Shown: positions 40,718 through 50,128 of the stretch, piece after piece
Layout: the number at the start of each line of letters is the position of its first letter
Numbering within the stretch: position 1 is the stretch's first letter
Assembly (NCBI GenBank): GCA_902141825.1
Contig: CABFPG010000013.1
Location: forward strand, 109,796-173,795
Length of the DNA: 64,000 bases
DNA from: Thalassocella blandensis
Lineage (GTDB): Bacteria > Pseudomonadota > Gammaproteobacteria > Pseudomonadales > Cellvibrionaceae
Direction of reading: 5' to 3'
Program-made: the position numbers and the translations under genes
Notes under the pieces: generated by a model
What the model was told of the DNA's origin: nothing
What the model saw: the letters and a program-made list of their open reading frames with translations, nothing else
The model's database searches: none

Positions 40718-43321
40718 TTACTGGCTACATTTGATCTCTTCGGTCAGCGCTTTGACTCGCCAATCATACAAATTGAACGACAGTGGGCCCGTGCTGACAA
40801 TACGCAGGGCTTCTACTGCGTTGAGCTTTCCGCCGGCGTCAGCAAAACAGCTCAAAGGCAGATTAACTTCGATCCATTTATCTTTTGGCAGCGCATCAAG
40901 ATACGCATTCATGGCAATTTCACGCTCGCAGTTTTCACCACAGTCGATCAGCATGCTGACGTCGCCTTTCGGCTTTTGCGTTAGCTTTAACTGCAAACTG
41001 ATGGCTTTGTTCTCATCACTGAAATCGTGAGTTTCAGTCGATGCCAGCAACACGGAAGCTTTGCCTGGTTTTAACCAGTTAAATGTCACACTGTCGCCCT
41101 GACGATTACGGTCGCTCAGACGTGCGCTGATGGTGCTACTGTCACTCACCGTTTCCATCCCTCCGCTGACCGATTGCGGTGTTGCGTTATCGTCCTGGAT
41201 GTACAGCACCCATGGCATATACGCCCGACCTTCACTGAATAGAATTTCTGTTTCAGCGGCCAGCATGGATTCTGCATCAATGTCTTCACTGAGCATACCG
41301 ACTGTGGTGCTGTCGTTGTAGCTCAAGCCGTAACCGTAGGCAAACAGCGGGTCATATGGACGTTGGTCATGGTTGAGAATGAACTGGTCAGTATTTTTCA
41401 ACCAGGAAAATGACAGACGTCCGGTAAAGTCATGCTGAATTTTGCCTTGCGCATCTCGCAGCAACACATCCGCAACACCACTGCCTTCACTACCGGGCAA
41501 GAATGCGGCAACAAAACTTTGTGACAGGTTTAAATAGGGATTCACCCAGAGAGGACGCCCAGAAAGGAAAACTGACACAACAGGAATGTTTTGCGCTTTG
41601 AGCTCCTGTAATAATTTCAGGTTGGTGTTTTTATGGTCCTGATATACCAGGCTTTTACGATCGCCCTGGAATTCGGCGTATGGGTTCTCGCCGTACACCA
41701 TAACCGCCACATCCGGCTTAGCGTTGTAGCTTAAGGATTTACTGTCCATCAATTCGATGTTGCCACCAGCTTGCTCAACCTGTTGTTGTAAAGCCTGATA
41801 GATGGACACGCCATTGGGAAAATCACTGTTAGTGTTACCCGTTCCTTGCCAGCTGATTGTCCAGCCACCGCACTGTTTGCCGATATCATTGGCACCGTCA
41901 CCCAGAACAAGAATATTCTGCTTGGGATTTAATGGCAGCAATTGCTCATTGTTTTTCAACAGTACAATGGATTTACGAACAGCTTCGCGGGCAATCGCAC
42001 GGTGTTCCGCAGAACCCAGAAGGTTTTGCTGACCACTAAACTCACGCGCGGAAGGCTTGGGTTTATCCAGCAAACCAGAACGCGCTTTAACACGCAGAAT
42101 GCGAGTCACAGCGTCATCAATACGCGACATGGGAATCACACCGGCATTCACTTCTTTCACAGTATTGTGATACAGCTTTTTCCAGTTTTCCGGCACCATG
42201 ATCATATCGATACCGGCAATAATAGCTGCCGGGCAGGAGTTCAGGTTACAGCCTGGGACTTGCGCATGCGCGTTCCAGTCACTGACGACAAAGCCGTCAA
42301 ACCCCATACGCTCTTTTAATACATCCGTCACCAGACCTTTGTGACCATGCATTTTCATGCCTTTCCAACTGGAGAAAGAGGTCATCACGATTTGTGCACC
42401 CGATTGTAAAGCTGTGACATATCCCGCTGCATGAATATCTCGCAACTCCGCTTCACTGGCCAGGTTATCGCCCTGATCTTTCCCCAGGTATGTGCCACCA
42501 TCACCGACGAAGTGTTTGGCATTGGCCAACAGGTGCGACTTGTTCATGAAGCTGTCTGTGCCTGGCACGCCCTGTACGCCTTCGACCACAGGGCCAGCAT
42601 AACTTGCGACAATTTCGGGAGACTCGGAATACCCCTCATAACTGCGACCCCAGCGGTCGTCTCTCACCACGGCAAGCGTGGGTGCGAATGTCCAGTCCAA
42701 GCCGGTTGCGGCAACTTCCAACGCCGTTGCAGTAGCAATTTTTCTCATCAACTCTGGATCACGCGCCGCGCCCAGACCAATGTTGTGCGGATAGATAGTT
42801 GCGCCCATGACATTGTTGTGACCGTGAACCGCATCGGAGCCCCAGATAATGGGCACACCCACACCGCCATCGCTGGTATCGGTGGACGCGTCATAAAAGG
42901 CATCTGCCAGCGCCGCCCAGTCTTGCGCTGTGGCATATTTGTTCTTACCGGGCCAGGAGCCACCCCCGTTTAACACCGAACCAAGGTTGTATTTCTTCAC
43001 TTCTTCAGGGGTCACGGAGTTAATTTCCGCCTGAATCATCTGGCCCACTTTTTCCTCAACGGTCATGCGACCAAGTAGATCCGCCACGCGCTTTTCAATT
43101 TGCTCATCGCGTTTGACTGCGCTTTCCACAGCCGGCCAAGTGTCAGGGTGGACGGTAAGAGAGGTCTCTTCCGTACGTGAGATAACTTCATTCACATTAG
43201 CACCACAGCCTTGTAATCCTACTGCTGCGATCAACGCTAAACAGCCGAGTTTGAATGGTTTTGGTGTGAGTTGTTTGGCAGGAAGACTCCCACCCAAGAA
43301 TCGTCGATGTTTTATTTTCAT
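40718..43321 (-). CDS. GH3 exo-beta-glucosidase lipoprotein (ExoP/Cel3-like)
   Basis: An 867-residue glycoside hydrolase family 3 enzyme that releases glucose from beta-gluco-oligosaccharides. A lipobox (VGLQGC, Cys39) after a basic N-terminus predicts membrane anchoring. The N-terminal barrel has RMTVEEKVGQM, GSDAVHGHNN, substrate motif KHFVGDGGT and nucleophile Asp348 in VVSDWN. The second alpha/beta domain follows (REAVRKSIVLLKNNEQLLPL, QCGGWTISWQG). The last 170 residues resemble the ExoP C-terminal carbohydrate-binding-like domain. It is close in style to Cellvibrio Cel3-type cellodextrinases. It is divergent from a membrane AraC regulator and ends at a strong terminator. Strict cellulose versus mixed-linkage specificity cannot be read from sequence. 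Confidence 0.93.
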   Translation of the reverse strand: MKIKHRRFLGGSLPAKQLTPKPFKLGCLALIAAVGLQGCGANVNEVISRTEETSLTVHPDTWPAVESAVKRDEQIEKRVADLLGRMTVEEKVGQMIQAEINSVTPEEVKKYNLGSVLNGGGSWPGKNKYATAQDWAALADAFYDASTDTSDGGVGVPIIWGSDAVHGHNNVMGATIYPHNIGLGAARDPELMRKIATATALEVAATGLDWTFAPTLAVVRDDRWGRSYEGYSESPEIVASYAGPVVEGVQGVPGTDSFMNKSHLLANAKHFVGDGGTYLGKDQGDNLASEAELRDIHAAGYVTALQSGAQIVMTSFSSWKGMKMHGHKGLVTDVLKERMGFDGFVVSDWNAHAQVPGCNLNSCPAAIIAGIDMIMVPENWKKLYHNTVKEVNAGVIPMSRIDDAVTRILRVKARSGLLDKPKPSAREFSGQQNLLGSAEHRAIAREAVRKSIVLLKNNEQLLPLNPKQNILVLGDGANDIGKQCGGWTISWQGTGNTNSDFPNGVSIYQALQQQVEQAGGNIELMDSKSLSYNAKPDVAVMVYGENPYAEFQGDRKSLVYQDHKNTNLKLLQELKAQNIPVVSVFLSGRPLWVNPYLNLSQSFVAAFLPGSEGSGVADVLLRDAQGKIQHDFTGRLSFSWLKNTDQFILNHDQRPYDPLFAYGYGLSYNDSTTVGMLSEDIDAESMLAAETEILFSEGRAYMPWVLYIQDDNATPQSVSGGMETVSDSSTISARLSDRNRQGDSVTFNWLKPGKASVLLASTETHDFSDENKAISLQLKLTQKPKGDVSMLIDCGENCEREIAMNAYLDALPKDKWIEVNLPLSCFADAGGKLNAVEALRIVSTGPLSFNLYDWRVKALTEEIKCSQ

Positions 43322-43724
43322 TGTTTATTACCCTTTCTTTCATCTCCTGGCGTTAATTCGCCCATACTTAGCGGTCTATTATTGTGCACCCTTAAGTGAC
43401 GCCTCCACTCACTTCCAGCCAAAGCGGAAAGCGACTGTCATTTTTTATAATAATTCTTTATTTTTCAAATACTTATAAAATAATTAAATTGTCTGTTTTT
43501 CGCTAAAGTGCGACGTTTTAGCGTAGTCCCACTTTCTTCATGGCACAAAATGCCGTTAAAAACAGGCAGGGTAAGCCTAAAATAGAATGAGGCGTACCTT
43601 AAATTGCGCCAGAATATGACCAGGCGTTCTAACAGTGCAAAGAGCGAGACGAGCTTATATACTTCCGCCTCGATTTATTCTCCTCCGTTCCACGCCTTGG
43701 GCGCACGTTAAACGGACTCTTTGC
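43322..43724. other. Divergent control region between GH3 and AraC genes
   Basis: A 403-base AT-rich gap containing an inverted repeat at 43501-43523 (CGCTAAA / 9 bases / TTTAGCG), a plausible operator. The frame of the AraC gene is open back to 43635, but that part has no resemblance to known starts. No other gene is seen. Confidence 0.4.
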
Positions 43725-44855
43725 ATGAAATCTTTAGTGTTGAATTTGCACGATGTCTTTATCGTGCTCACTGTGGTGGAAGCCATCTTTATCGCTCTGG
43801 CGTTATGGCTTGTCCCATCACGGCAACGGCAAAGTCGTCACTTACTGGCGGTGTTGTTTTTATTATTGGCCGGCCAGATTTTCGGCAATTTAATGTTGTG
43901 GAGTCCCGGGCTGCAAGGTCTGGCTGTTCACAGCACGGTTTTCATTCCTCTGCTGTTTGCCACCTGCGTCATGCTGCAGGGCCCTGCGCTCTATTTTTAT
44001 TTTGTTTCGCTCTCGCGGCCGCTGGTGTTTAAGCCGCTGATGTTTGCGCATATTACACCACTTGCTCTGGTGATCCTGCTTATTTTGTCATTTGATTTAA
44101 TTCCGTTGAATTTCCTGCCTAACCCCGACTTGCTTGGTCATCAGGCTATGGCCGCCGACCTTGTTTGGAGCATCATAAAATGTGCACCACTGGCCTATGT
44201 CATCGCCTGCATAGTGTTTGAAGTCAGAGTCCGACGCCAAATCAAGCACATATACTCTTCCATCCCCAAGATGGAGAATCATCTTGCCACAATTGTGCTA
44301 TTCGGCTTTTTTATCTACTGGAGCTGGTCTGCGCTGGGCCACGTAATCAACCCGTATTTGTCCTACGCCGTGCAGGACTCCCTGGGTATCATCAACAACT
44401 ACCTCGCAGCTCTGATAGTGAATACGCTGCTGGCTTTTGGCTTTATCAACGCACGCCAATCCGTCCATCTGGCAGAAAGCAAAACCACCGTGCTGCCCGA
44501 CGATAAAAGCGAAGCCATTATCACGCAGGTAGAGGAGGCGATTGCCAACAAGATTTATCTGGAAAGCGATCTGAATCTGGAGCGTTTTGCCAAGGTGATT
44601 GCCAGTAACCCCAAGCACGTTTCCCATGTGATCAATCACCACTATCATTCCAATTTCTTCGAATTCATTAATAAGTATCGGGTGGAAGAGGCTAAACGCC
44701 TGTTGGTGTCTACCGAGCATAAGCACCAGACCATACTGGAAATTGTCTATTTATCCGGATTTAACAGCCAATCTGCATTTCATCGCTTCTTCAAACGACT
44801 GGTCAATCAAACACCGAGTGATTTTCGTCAGGCCCACCAGTCAAACAATGGGTAG
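43725..44855 (+). CDS. Membrane-embedded AraC-family regulator
   Basis: A 376-residue protein with about seven membrane helices in the first 240 residues (first helix at VFIVLTVVEAIFIALALWLV) and a C-terminal AraC-type double helix-turn-helix. The latter contains LNLERFAKVIASNPKHVSHVINHHYHSNFFEFINKYRVEEAKRLL and ILEIVYLSGFNSQSAFHRFFKRLVNQTPSDFRQ. Such regulators read a signal at the membrane without a kinase. The ATG at 43725 is chosen because it opens directly into the first helix; an upstream GTG (43635) is possible. Being divergent from the GH3 lipoprotein gene, it probably controls that gene. Confidence 0.88.
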   Translation: MKSLVLNLHDVFIVLTVVEAIFIALALWLVPSRQRQSRHLLAVLFLLLAGQIFGNLMLWSPGLQGLAVHSTVFIPLLFATCVMLQGPALYFYFVSLSRPLVFKPLMFAHITPLALVILLILSFDLIPLNFLPNPDLLGHQAMAADLVWSIIKCAPLAYVIACIVFEVRVRRQIKHIYSSIPKMENHLATIVLFGFFIYWSWSALGHVINPYLSYAVQDSLGIINNYLAALIVNTLLAFGFINARQSVHLAESKTTVLPDDKSEAIITQVEEAIANKIYLESDLNLERFAKVIASNPKHVSHVINHHYHSNFFEFINKYRVEEAKRLLVSTEHKHQTILEIVYLSGFNSQSAFHRFFKRLVNQTPSDFRQAHQSNNG

Positions 44856-45021
44856 AGTTCTGCACTGGAATTCTGATTAATTCTAAGACAGTGGTGTTTT
44901 ATAACTGAAGCCGGCGCGAATAAACCCGGTTTGTCGCAATAGTTAACATTTTATCCGTTTTATATTTGAACAATCAGAGCGCAGAACCTATGGTTAATGA
45001 TGTACAAAATTAGTTCATCAC

Positions 45022-46167
45022 ATGCCTGAGGACAGAAGTTCAGTGCCCACATCCCGGTTCTTATCACAACAAGGAGGTCGATTTGCGCGACGTTCTTACC
45101 CCGCGCGTCTTATCGGGCTAGCGCTGGGTTTTCTCGCTGTTGGAGCCGTTTTTCAAGAGATTCATGCCCCAATTTGGTTGTGGGTAAGCCTGGTGATTTA
45201 TTCGTTTATCTGGCCACATATCGCCTATTTCTGGGCCTCCAATATTCGCGATTCCTTTATTACCGGCCAGCGCCAGATGCTGTTTGACTCTTTTTGTGGG
45301 GGCCTGTGGGCTGTGGCCATGGGCTTTAATCTGGTACCTACAGTGGTGGTGCTGACCATGCTGGCGATGAACAACATGGCCTCAGGTGGTATACGTCTGT
45401 TTATTATCGGTCTGGCCGTCAAACTGTTGAGCATTGGCTTATTCAGCGCCCTGCTGGGGGTTGATCTCTATCTCGAGAGCAGCCTGCGAGTGATGCTTGC
45501 CAGCTTTCCTTTCCTGGTGATCCACCCGCTTGCCGTAGGCGCAATGACGTTCCAGTTTGCTTTGAGTCTGCACACTCAGAAAAATCGTCTGCGTAAGCTG
45601 AGCCGCACTGATGGCCTCACAGGTTTATACAATCGACGCTACTGGCAATCGCGCGCCCTGGAAGAATTTAATCGCTGCCATCGCAAAATCCATTCAGCGT
45701 TGTTGATTATGGCCGACATCGACCACTTCAAAGCAATTAATGATACCTACGGTCATACCACTGGGGACGATGTTATTCATCGCGTTGCAGAAATTATGCA
45801 GCGCCAGTTACGCAATATAGACTTGATCGGACGCTTCGGCGGTGAAGAATTTGCCATCGTGTTGCCGGATTCGGACATGGCGACTGGCAAAGAAGTAGCG
45901 GAGCGTCTGCGCTTATCTGTCGCCAACGACCTGGAAGATGAAAATATTCCAGTAACTGCCACATTAAGTTTGGGTATTGCGGAATTCAGTCATGACTTTG
46001 ACAGCTTTGAAGACTGGGTCAACGCCGCTGATGAAGCCTTGTACGAAGCCAAAGACCGTGGGCGTAACTGTTTTTGCTGTTATTCGCCAAACAAAACACT
46101 GCGTGTCGTCTCTTCCAACCCAGGAAAAGACAGCAGTAAATCACAATCGAATCAGCAACCTTCCTAG
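45022..46167 (+). CDS. MASE2-GGDEF diguanylate cyclase (first of a tandem pair)
   Basis: A 381-residue inner-membrane enzyme that should make c-di-GMP from two GTP. Residues 25-185 form a MASE2 sensor with several helices (LIGLALGFLAVGAVFQEI, WLWVSLVIYSFIWPHIAYFWAS), as in AdrA-type cyclases. The GGDEF domain starts near LRKLSRTDGLTGLYNRRYW and has the intact active site GGEEF (273-277). The inhibitory I-site RxxD (Arg264-Asp267) stands exactly five residues ahead. Its start has a poor ribosome site. It is followed 8 bases later by a close paralogue. Confidence 0.92.
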   Translation: MPEDRSSVPTSRFLSQQGGRFARRSYPARLIGLALGFLAVGAVFQEIHAPIWLWVSLVIYSFIWPHIAYFWASNIRDSFITGQRQMLFDSFCGGLWAVAMGFNLVPTVVVLTMLAMNNMASGGIRLFIIGLAVKLLSIGLFSALLGVDLYLESSLRVMLASFPFLVIHPLAVGAMTFQFALSLHTQKNRLRKLSRTDGLTGLYNRRYWQSRALEEFNRCHRKIHSALLIMADIDHFKAINDTYGHTTGDDVIHRVAEIMQRQLRNIDLIGRFGGEEFAIVLPDSDMATGKEVAERLRLSVANDLEDENIPVTATLSLGIAEFSHDFDSFEDWVNAADEALYEAKDRGRNCFCCYSPNKTLRVVSSNPGKDSSKSQSNQQPS

Positions 46168-46175
46168 GTCGAGCT

Positions 46176-47297
46176 ATGTCGGGCGGAGAACGAAAAAGAA
46201 ATAAAATTGGCTTTGCACGGCGTATTCATGCCTCGCGCACCATCGGTCTGATTCTGGCCGGTATCGCTTTTATTCCAGCGTTTTATGAATTGCAGCAACC
46301 ACTTTGGGTCTGGCTGGCCTTTGGCGGTTATTTTCTAGTGTGGCCACATCTGGCATATCTGTGGAGTTCCATTTACAACGACTCACTGCGAATGGGGCAG
46401 AATCACTTACTGATTGATGCCTTCTGTTGCGGTATTGGCGTTGCCGCGATGAAATTCCATTTAGTGCCCAGTGCCATTTTGATGACCATGGTTGCGCTGA
46501 ACAATATTTCCTCCGGCGGATTACCGCTTTTCAGCCGCGGTTTAATCATGCAGGTGCTCGGGATTTTTGCCGGTACCTGGGTTTTTGGCTGGCATCCACA
46601 GTGGCAGAACAGTGTTGCTGTCACGATTGCCTGTCTGCCGATGTTAGCCATTTACCCACTGGCAATCGGGCTTTACAGCTACCGGTTTGCTACGCGCATT
46701 CACGAGCAAAAATTACAATTGCGTAAGTTGAGCCGTACCGATGGACTGACCGGCTTATACAACCGCACCTATTGGCAGTTACGCGCGGTAGAAGAATTCG
46801 AACGCTGTGAACGCAATCGTAAACATGCGGTGTTAATCATGCTGGACATTGATCATTTTAAAAATATCAATGATACCTATGGTCACGATGTGGGTGATGA
46901 TGTAATTCGACGCGTGAGCGAGGTATTGAATCGACAGTTGCGTAACATCGACATTATTGGACGTTTTGGTGGTGAAGAGTTTTGCATCGTGTTGCCGGAT
47001 ATTACGGTGAATGACAGCAAGAAAATCGCTGAGCGTTTGCGCATTCTGATTGCCAGCGAATCCATCGGGCAGGGCAATATCAATGTACAGTGTACAGTCA
47101 GTCTTGGAATCGCCGAGTTTACGCAACACTTACAAGGTGTGGATGAATGGATAAAGGCTGCGGATACAGCTTTGTATGAAGCCAAAAACAATGGCCGAAA
47201 CTGCTACTGCATCGCACCGGCCACCAAAGGTTTGCACCTTATCGGCGAGCGCTCTGGTGAAGCCGCCGCCCAGCGAAAAAACCTAAGTATCGAGTAG
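46176..47297 (+). CDS. MASE2-GGDEF diguanylate cyclase (second of a tandem pair)
   Basis: A 373-residue paralogue of the preceding gene with the same layout: MASE2 helices (about 20-175, with WPHLAYLWSS echoing the first copy), LRKLSRTDGLTGLYNRTYW, active-site GGEEF (265-269) and I-site RNID (256-259). Both catalytic and inhibitory sites are intact, so neither copy is degenerate. It begins only 8 bases after the first stop and shares its transcript. The MASE2 parts differ more than the GGDEF parts, suggesting divergence of the sensed signal. Confidence 0.92.
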   Translation: MSGGERKRNKIGFARRIHASRTIGLILAGIAFIPAFYELQQPLWVWLAFGGYFLVWPHLAYLWSSIYNDSLRMGQNHLLIDAFCCGIGVAAMKFHLVPSAILMTMVALNNISSGGLPLFSRGLIMQVLGIFAGTWVFGWHPQWQNSVAVTIACLPMLAIYPLAIGLYSYRFATRIHEQKLQLRKLSRTDGLTGLYNRTYWQLRAVEEFERCERNRKHAVLIMLDIDHFKNINDTYGHDVGDDVIRRVSEVLNRQLRNIDIIGRFGGEEFCIVLPDITVNDSKKIAERLRILIASESIGQGNINVQCTVSLGIAEFTQHLQGVDEWIKAADTALYEAKNNGRNCYCIAPATKGLHLIGERSGEAAAQRKNLSIE

Positions 47298-47340
47298 CGA
47301 TGTACGATGAACTCAGCCTCATCCATGTTCTCTACCTAAA

Positions 47341-47370
47341 AAAAATAGCTGGTCAAACCAGCTATTTTTT
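47341..47370. terminator. Bidirectional terminator between cyclase pair and GH43 gene
   Basis: AAAAATAGCTGGT and ACCAGCTATTTTT pair around CAA, with A and T runs on both sides, between two converging genes. Confidence 0.88.
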
Positions 47371-47383
47371 TGTCTTTACAAGA

Positions 47384-50128
47384 TCAGTTGCAATTGCCCA
47401 AATCGGTCCAGGCATAGGTCCAGGCCCAACCGTCTCCAGGCGCATAAGGCCCACCAACCGTACACCAGCCTCCCACGAGACACTGGTACCGGTGCCCAAG
47501 ATTCTGCACTATGTCGCCATCGCTGTAGGCCGCACCATCCACATACTGCGGAGCCGAACAATTGCCGCCACTGGAACTTGAAGAACTGCTACTGGACGAG
47601 CTACTTGACGAGCTACTTGACGAGCTACTTGACGAACTACTTGATGAGCTGCTTGACGAACTACTTGAGGTGCTACTCGAAGAACTGCTGCTGGATGAAG
47701 ATGTACCACCCCCAACCGTGCCGAATAACTCGATTTCAGCCAGCTGTAAAATTGTTCCGCTGTTATTGTTTAAATTCAAACGGTATTGATTGAAGCTCAG
47801 TGAATTGTTAAAGGTAAACAAGCGGGTTTCGAAACGCTCAGCAAAATCCTCTCCGTCGCGCGAGTCAATCGTGGTCCAGTTGCTGCCATTGTTCGAGCCT
47901 TGCAGGGTCCAACTCAAAGGGTCACGCTCTACCGCATCGTTGGCGGAACTAAGGCTGTAACTGTTAACCACATAAGAGGCCGGGGCTTGATACTGAACCC
48001 AGGCAGACGCATGGAAAGTCAGGTACTTGGTGTTCACATTGTTATCAATAAGGTTGGCAAATGCTTCACCGGCAGGGGAATCCGAATATTGAGCGCTGAT
48101 ACTGCCTCCCAAATCCGTAATATCTACACCACCAGAGCTTGAACTGGAAGACGAGCTGCTGGATGAACTGCTAGAGGAGCTACTGGACGAACTGCTAGAG
48201 GAACTGCTGGAGGTTGTGCCACCAGGCTGTACGGCAGCGAAACGCCATAACTGACAGTCACCCTGCCAGTTAGTCCACAGCGCGATATTTTGATTCGCCG
48301 AAGCTGAACAGCCCGCAACATCAACAGCTAATCCGCTGGAACGGGCGATCATGGTGTACCAGCCATCTCTGACGTGAACAAAGCTGAATTTCTGACAGTC
48401 ATTGTTATACACATCCCACTGCGCTACGTTGGTACCGGGCTCCGTTGCGCAATTGGGCACATCGAGTGCTTTTCCACTGGCATTGTTGGTAAGCGTGTAA
48501 AACCCTTCTCCAGCATCCGCCACATACCATTTCTGACAGGCACTGTTGCTGTCTTGTGGACTTTGCACAACATTAGCACCAGCAGCCATATTGCAGTTTT
48601 CACTGTTCAAAGCCATGTTGCTGCGCTTGGAAATAACCTGGTAGTACCCATCGGCGATACGTGGGCCGGCGTCCAGCAACTGCAGGTGGAAATGTTGCTG
48701 AGGATTCCCCAGGTATTCATAAACCTGCAGGTTCGCGCCATTGACGTCATCCCCGAATTGAATATCCAGTACCTTGCCGGAAGTCACCGACGCGATACGA
48801 TAAGTGCCATCGTCATTCGGCAGAATATCCCACTTCTGGCAATCTGCCGCATTGGGGTTATACATTTGCACATTTGCTGCATTCTCCGAGGAACAGTTCT
48901 GCACATCCATCACCAATCCACCGCGTTTGGAGATGATGGAATAGTGTCCGTCCGGTGTTGCCTGGATGTGCCACTTCTGACAGTCGTTATCATAGGACTG
49001 CCACTGTTGGACATTGGATTGCGGCAGAGGTGAACACCCACTGACATCCAGCGGTCGAGTTGAACTGGCCGCCTGGATTTTATAAAGCCCATTGATCACC
49101 GTACCGTGAAAAGGGATGGCTGGCTCGCCTGATGGAGGTGCCAGACGCTGGCCTGTACTCACCGGGGAACCGAATACCGGGAAGCCATTGCCATCAAAAT
49201 CAATTCGCTTGGCATGGGTGGTCCGACTGTTATCACAGGCACCGGCACTTTTCGGCGTGGCGTGATAGGTCATCCACACTTCACTGCCATCGGGAGATTT
49301 GAAAAACGAGTGATGCCCAGGCGCGTATACATCCTTACTCGGATCTTTGGAGAAAACAGCATAGTTGAGTTTTTGCCAGGAAGCCGGATTCATTGGATCT
49401 TCCCAGTCATCTATCCACAGCATGCCCAGGGCATAGTTGGAGGTCCAGCAACCACTGCCAGAATAGGTCAGAAATGTTTTCCCGTTGGCTTGCAACATGG
49501 CAGGACCTTCATTGACCAGACCGTCTGTCTCCCACGCAAATTCCGGGCTGGATAACAGCACCCGATTGCCGGAGATCGTCCAGGGGTTGCTCATTCGGGT
49601 AATATAAAGGCGCTGTGGCTTATCCCCATCTTCGGGTCGTGCCACACCGGAATATACGTAATACAGCTGGCCATTGAGCTGGAATACCGTGGCATCAATA
49701 GCCCAGAAATCATTGGCAGGATCAAACACCCGACCGCGATTTACCCAGGTACCTTCCATCGGATTATTGGAGGTATTTTCAATCACCCACATACGTTGCT
49801 GACCAATGGTGGCTCCCGTATTTGCGGTGTAGTAAATGTACCAGGTGTTATTCACACGATGCAGTTCGGGTGCCCAGTAATCACAACAGGGGCCACCGTT
49901 AGCTGAGGAGAAAATCATACTAAGCGGTGTGCTTTTCAAACCTTCCAGGGTTTTAGCACGTTTCATTTTAATACCATTGCCGCCGGTACCCATGTAGTAG
50001 TACCAGCCATCGTGATGGACAATGTTAGGGTCTGGCAAAGTGCTAAAAGGAGCAACAAAATACTGAGCTGCACAGAATTGAGAAAAAACGAAAATCAGAG
50101 AGGCGAGGGTATATTTAACCAGGTTCAT
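47384..50128 (-). CDS. Secreted GH43 arabinanase/xylosidase-like enzyme with two ricin-type modules, CBM32-like and CBM5/12-like modules
   Basis: A 914-residue secreted enzyme starting at ATG 50128 with a GGTG ribosome site; the frame is open from 50164. A signal peptide ends near FSQFCAAQ. The GH43 five-blade propeller (about 22-340) has the triad Asp33 (LPDPNI), Asp145 (WAIDATVF) and Glu207 (VNEGPAM). It resembles exo-alpha-1,5-arabinofuranosidase-type GH43, though substrate is inferred. Two beta-trefoil CBM13/ricin modules follow, with six CQKW-like repeats. Next come a poly-Ser linker, an F5/8C (CBM32-like) domain starting near ITDLGGSISAQY, another poly-Ser linker of about 45 residues and a C-terminal CBM5/12-like module ending WTDLGNCN. 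It converges with the cyclase pair. Confidence 0.9.
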   Translation of the reverse strand: MNLVKYTLASLIFVFSQFCAAQYFVAPFSTLPDPNIVHHDGWYYYMGTGGNGIKMKRAKTLEGLKSTPLSMIFSSANGGPCCDYWAPELHRVNNTWYIYYTANTGATIGQQRMWVIENTSNNPMEGTWVNRGRVFDPANDFWAIDATVFQLNGQLYYVYSGVARPEDGDKPQRLYITRMSNPWTISGNRVLLSSPEFAWETDGLVNEGPAMLQANGKTFLTYSGSGCWTSNYALGMLWIDDWEDPMNPASWQKLNYAVFSKDPSKDVYAPGHHSFFKSPDGSEVWMTYHATPKSAGACDNSRTTHAKRIDFDGNGFPVFGSPVSTGQRLAPPSGEPAIPFHGTVINGLYKIQAASSTRPLDVSGCSPLPQSNVQQWQSYDNDCQKWHIQATPDGHYSIISKRGGLVMDVQNCSSENAANVQMYNPNAADCQKWDILPNDDGTYRIASVTSGKVLDIQFGDDVNGANLQVYEYLGNPQQHFHLQLLDAGPRIADGYYQVISKRSNMALNSENCNMAAGANVVQSPQDSNSACQKWYVADAGEGFYTLTNNASGKALDVPNCATEPGTNVAQWDVYNNDCQKFSFVHVRDGWYTMIARSSGLAVDVAGCSASANQNIALWTNWQGDCQLWRFAAVQPGGTTSSSSSSSSSSSSSSSSSSSSSSSSSSGGVDITDLGGSISAQYSDSPAGEAFANLIDNNVNTKYLTFHASAWVQYQAPASYVVNSYSLSSANDAVERDPLSWTLQGSNNGSNWTTIDSRDGEDFAERFETRLFTFNNSLSFNQYRLNLNNNSGTILQLAEIELFGTVGGGTSSSSSSSSSSTSSSSSSSSSSSSSSSSSSSSSSSSSSSSSSSSSGGNCSAPQYVDGAAYSDGDIVQNLGHRYQCLVGGWCTVGGPYAPGDGWAWTYAWTDLGNCN
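47569..47703 (-). repeat. Long poly-serine linker before the CBM5/12-like module
   Basis: About 45 serine codons with one Thr, of mixed type, giving locally repeated 12-15 base units (for example GACGAGCTACTT on the plus strand). It is the flexible linker typical of Cellvibrio-type secreted enzymes. Confidence 0.85.
48135..48213 (-). repeat. Poly-serine linker between ricin-type and CBM32-like modules
   Basis: About 26 mixed serine codons between the second beta-trefoil and the F5/8C-like domain. Confidence 0.85.

Noticed and set aside
47562..47789. Plus-strand frame with a long LLDE repeat opposite the poly-Ser linker
   Set aside because: It is the antisense reading of serine codons (AGC/TCG/AGT) in the GH43 gene; a similar artefact occurs at 31096-31284 opposite the giant protein. 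No ribosome site or relatives.
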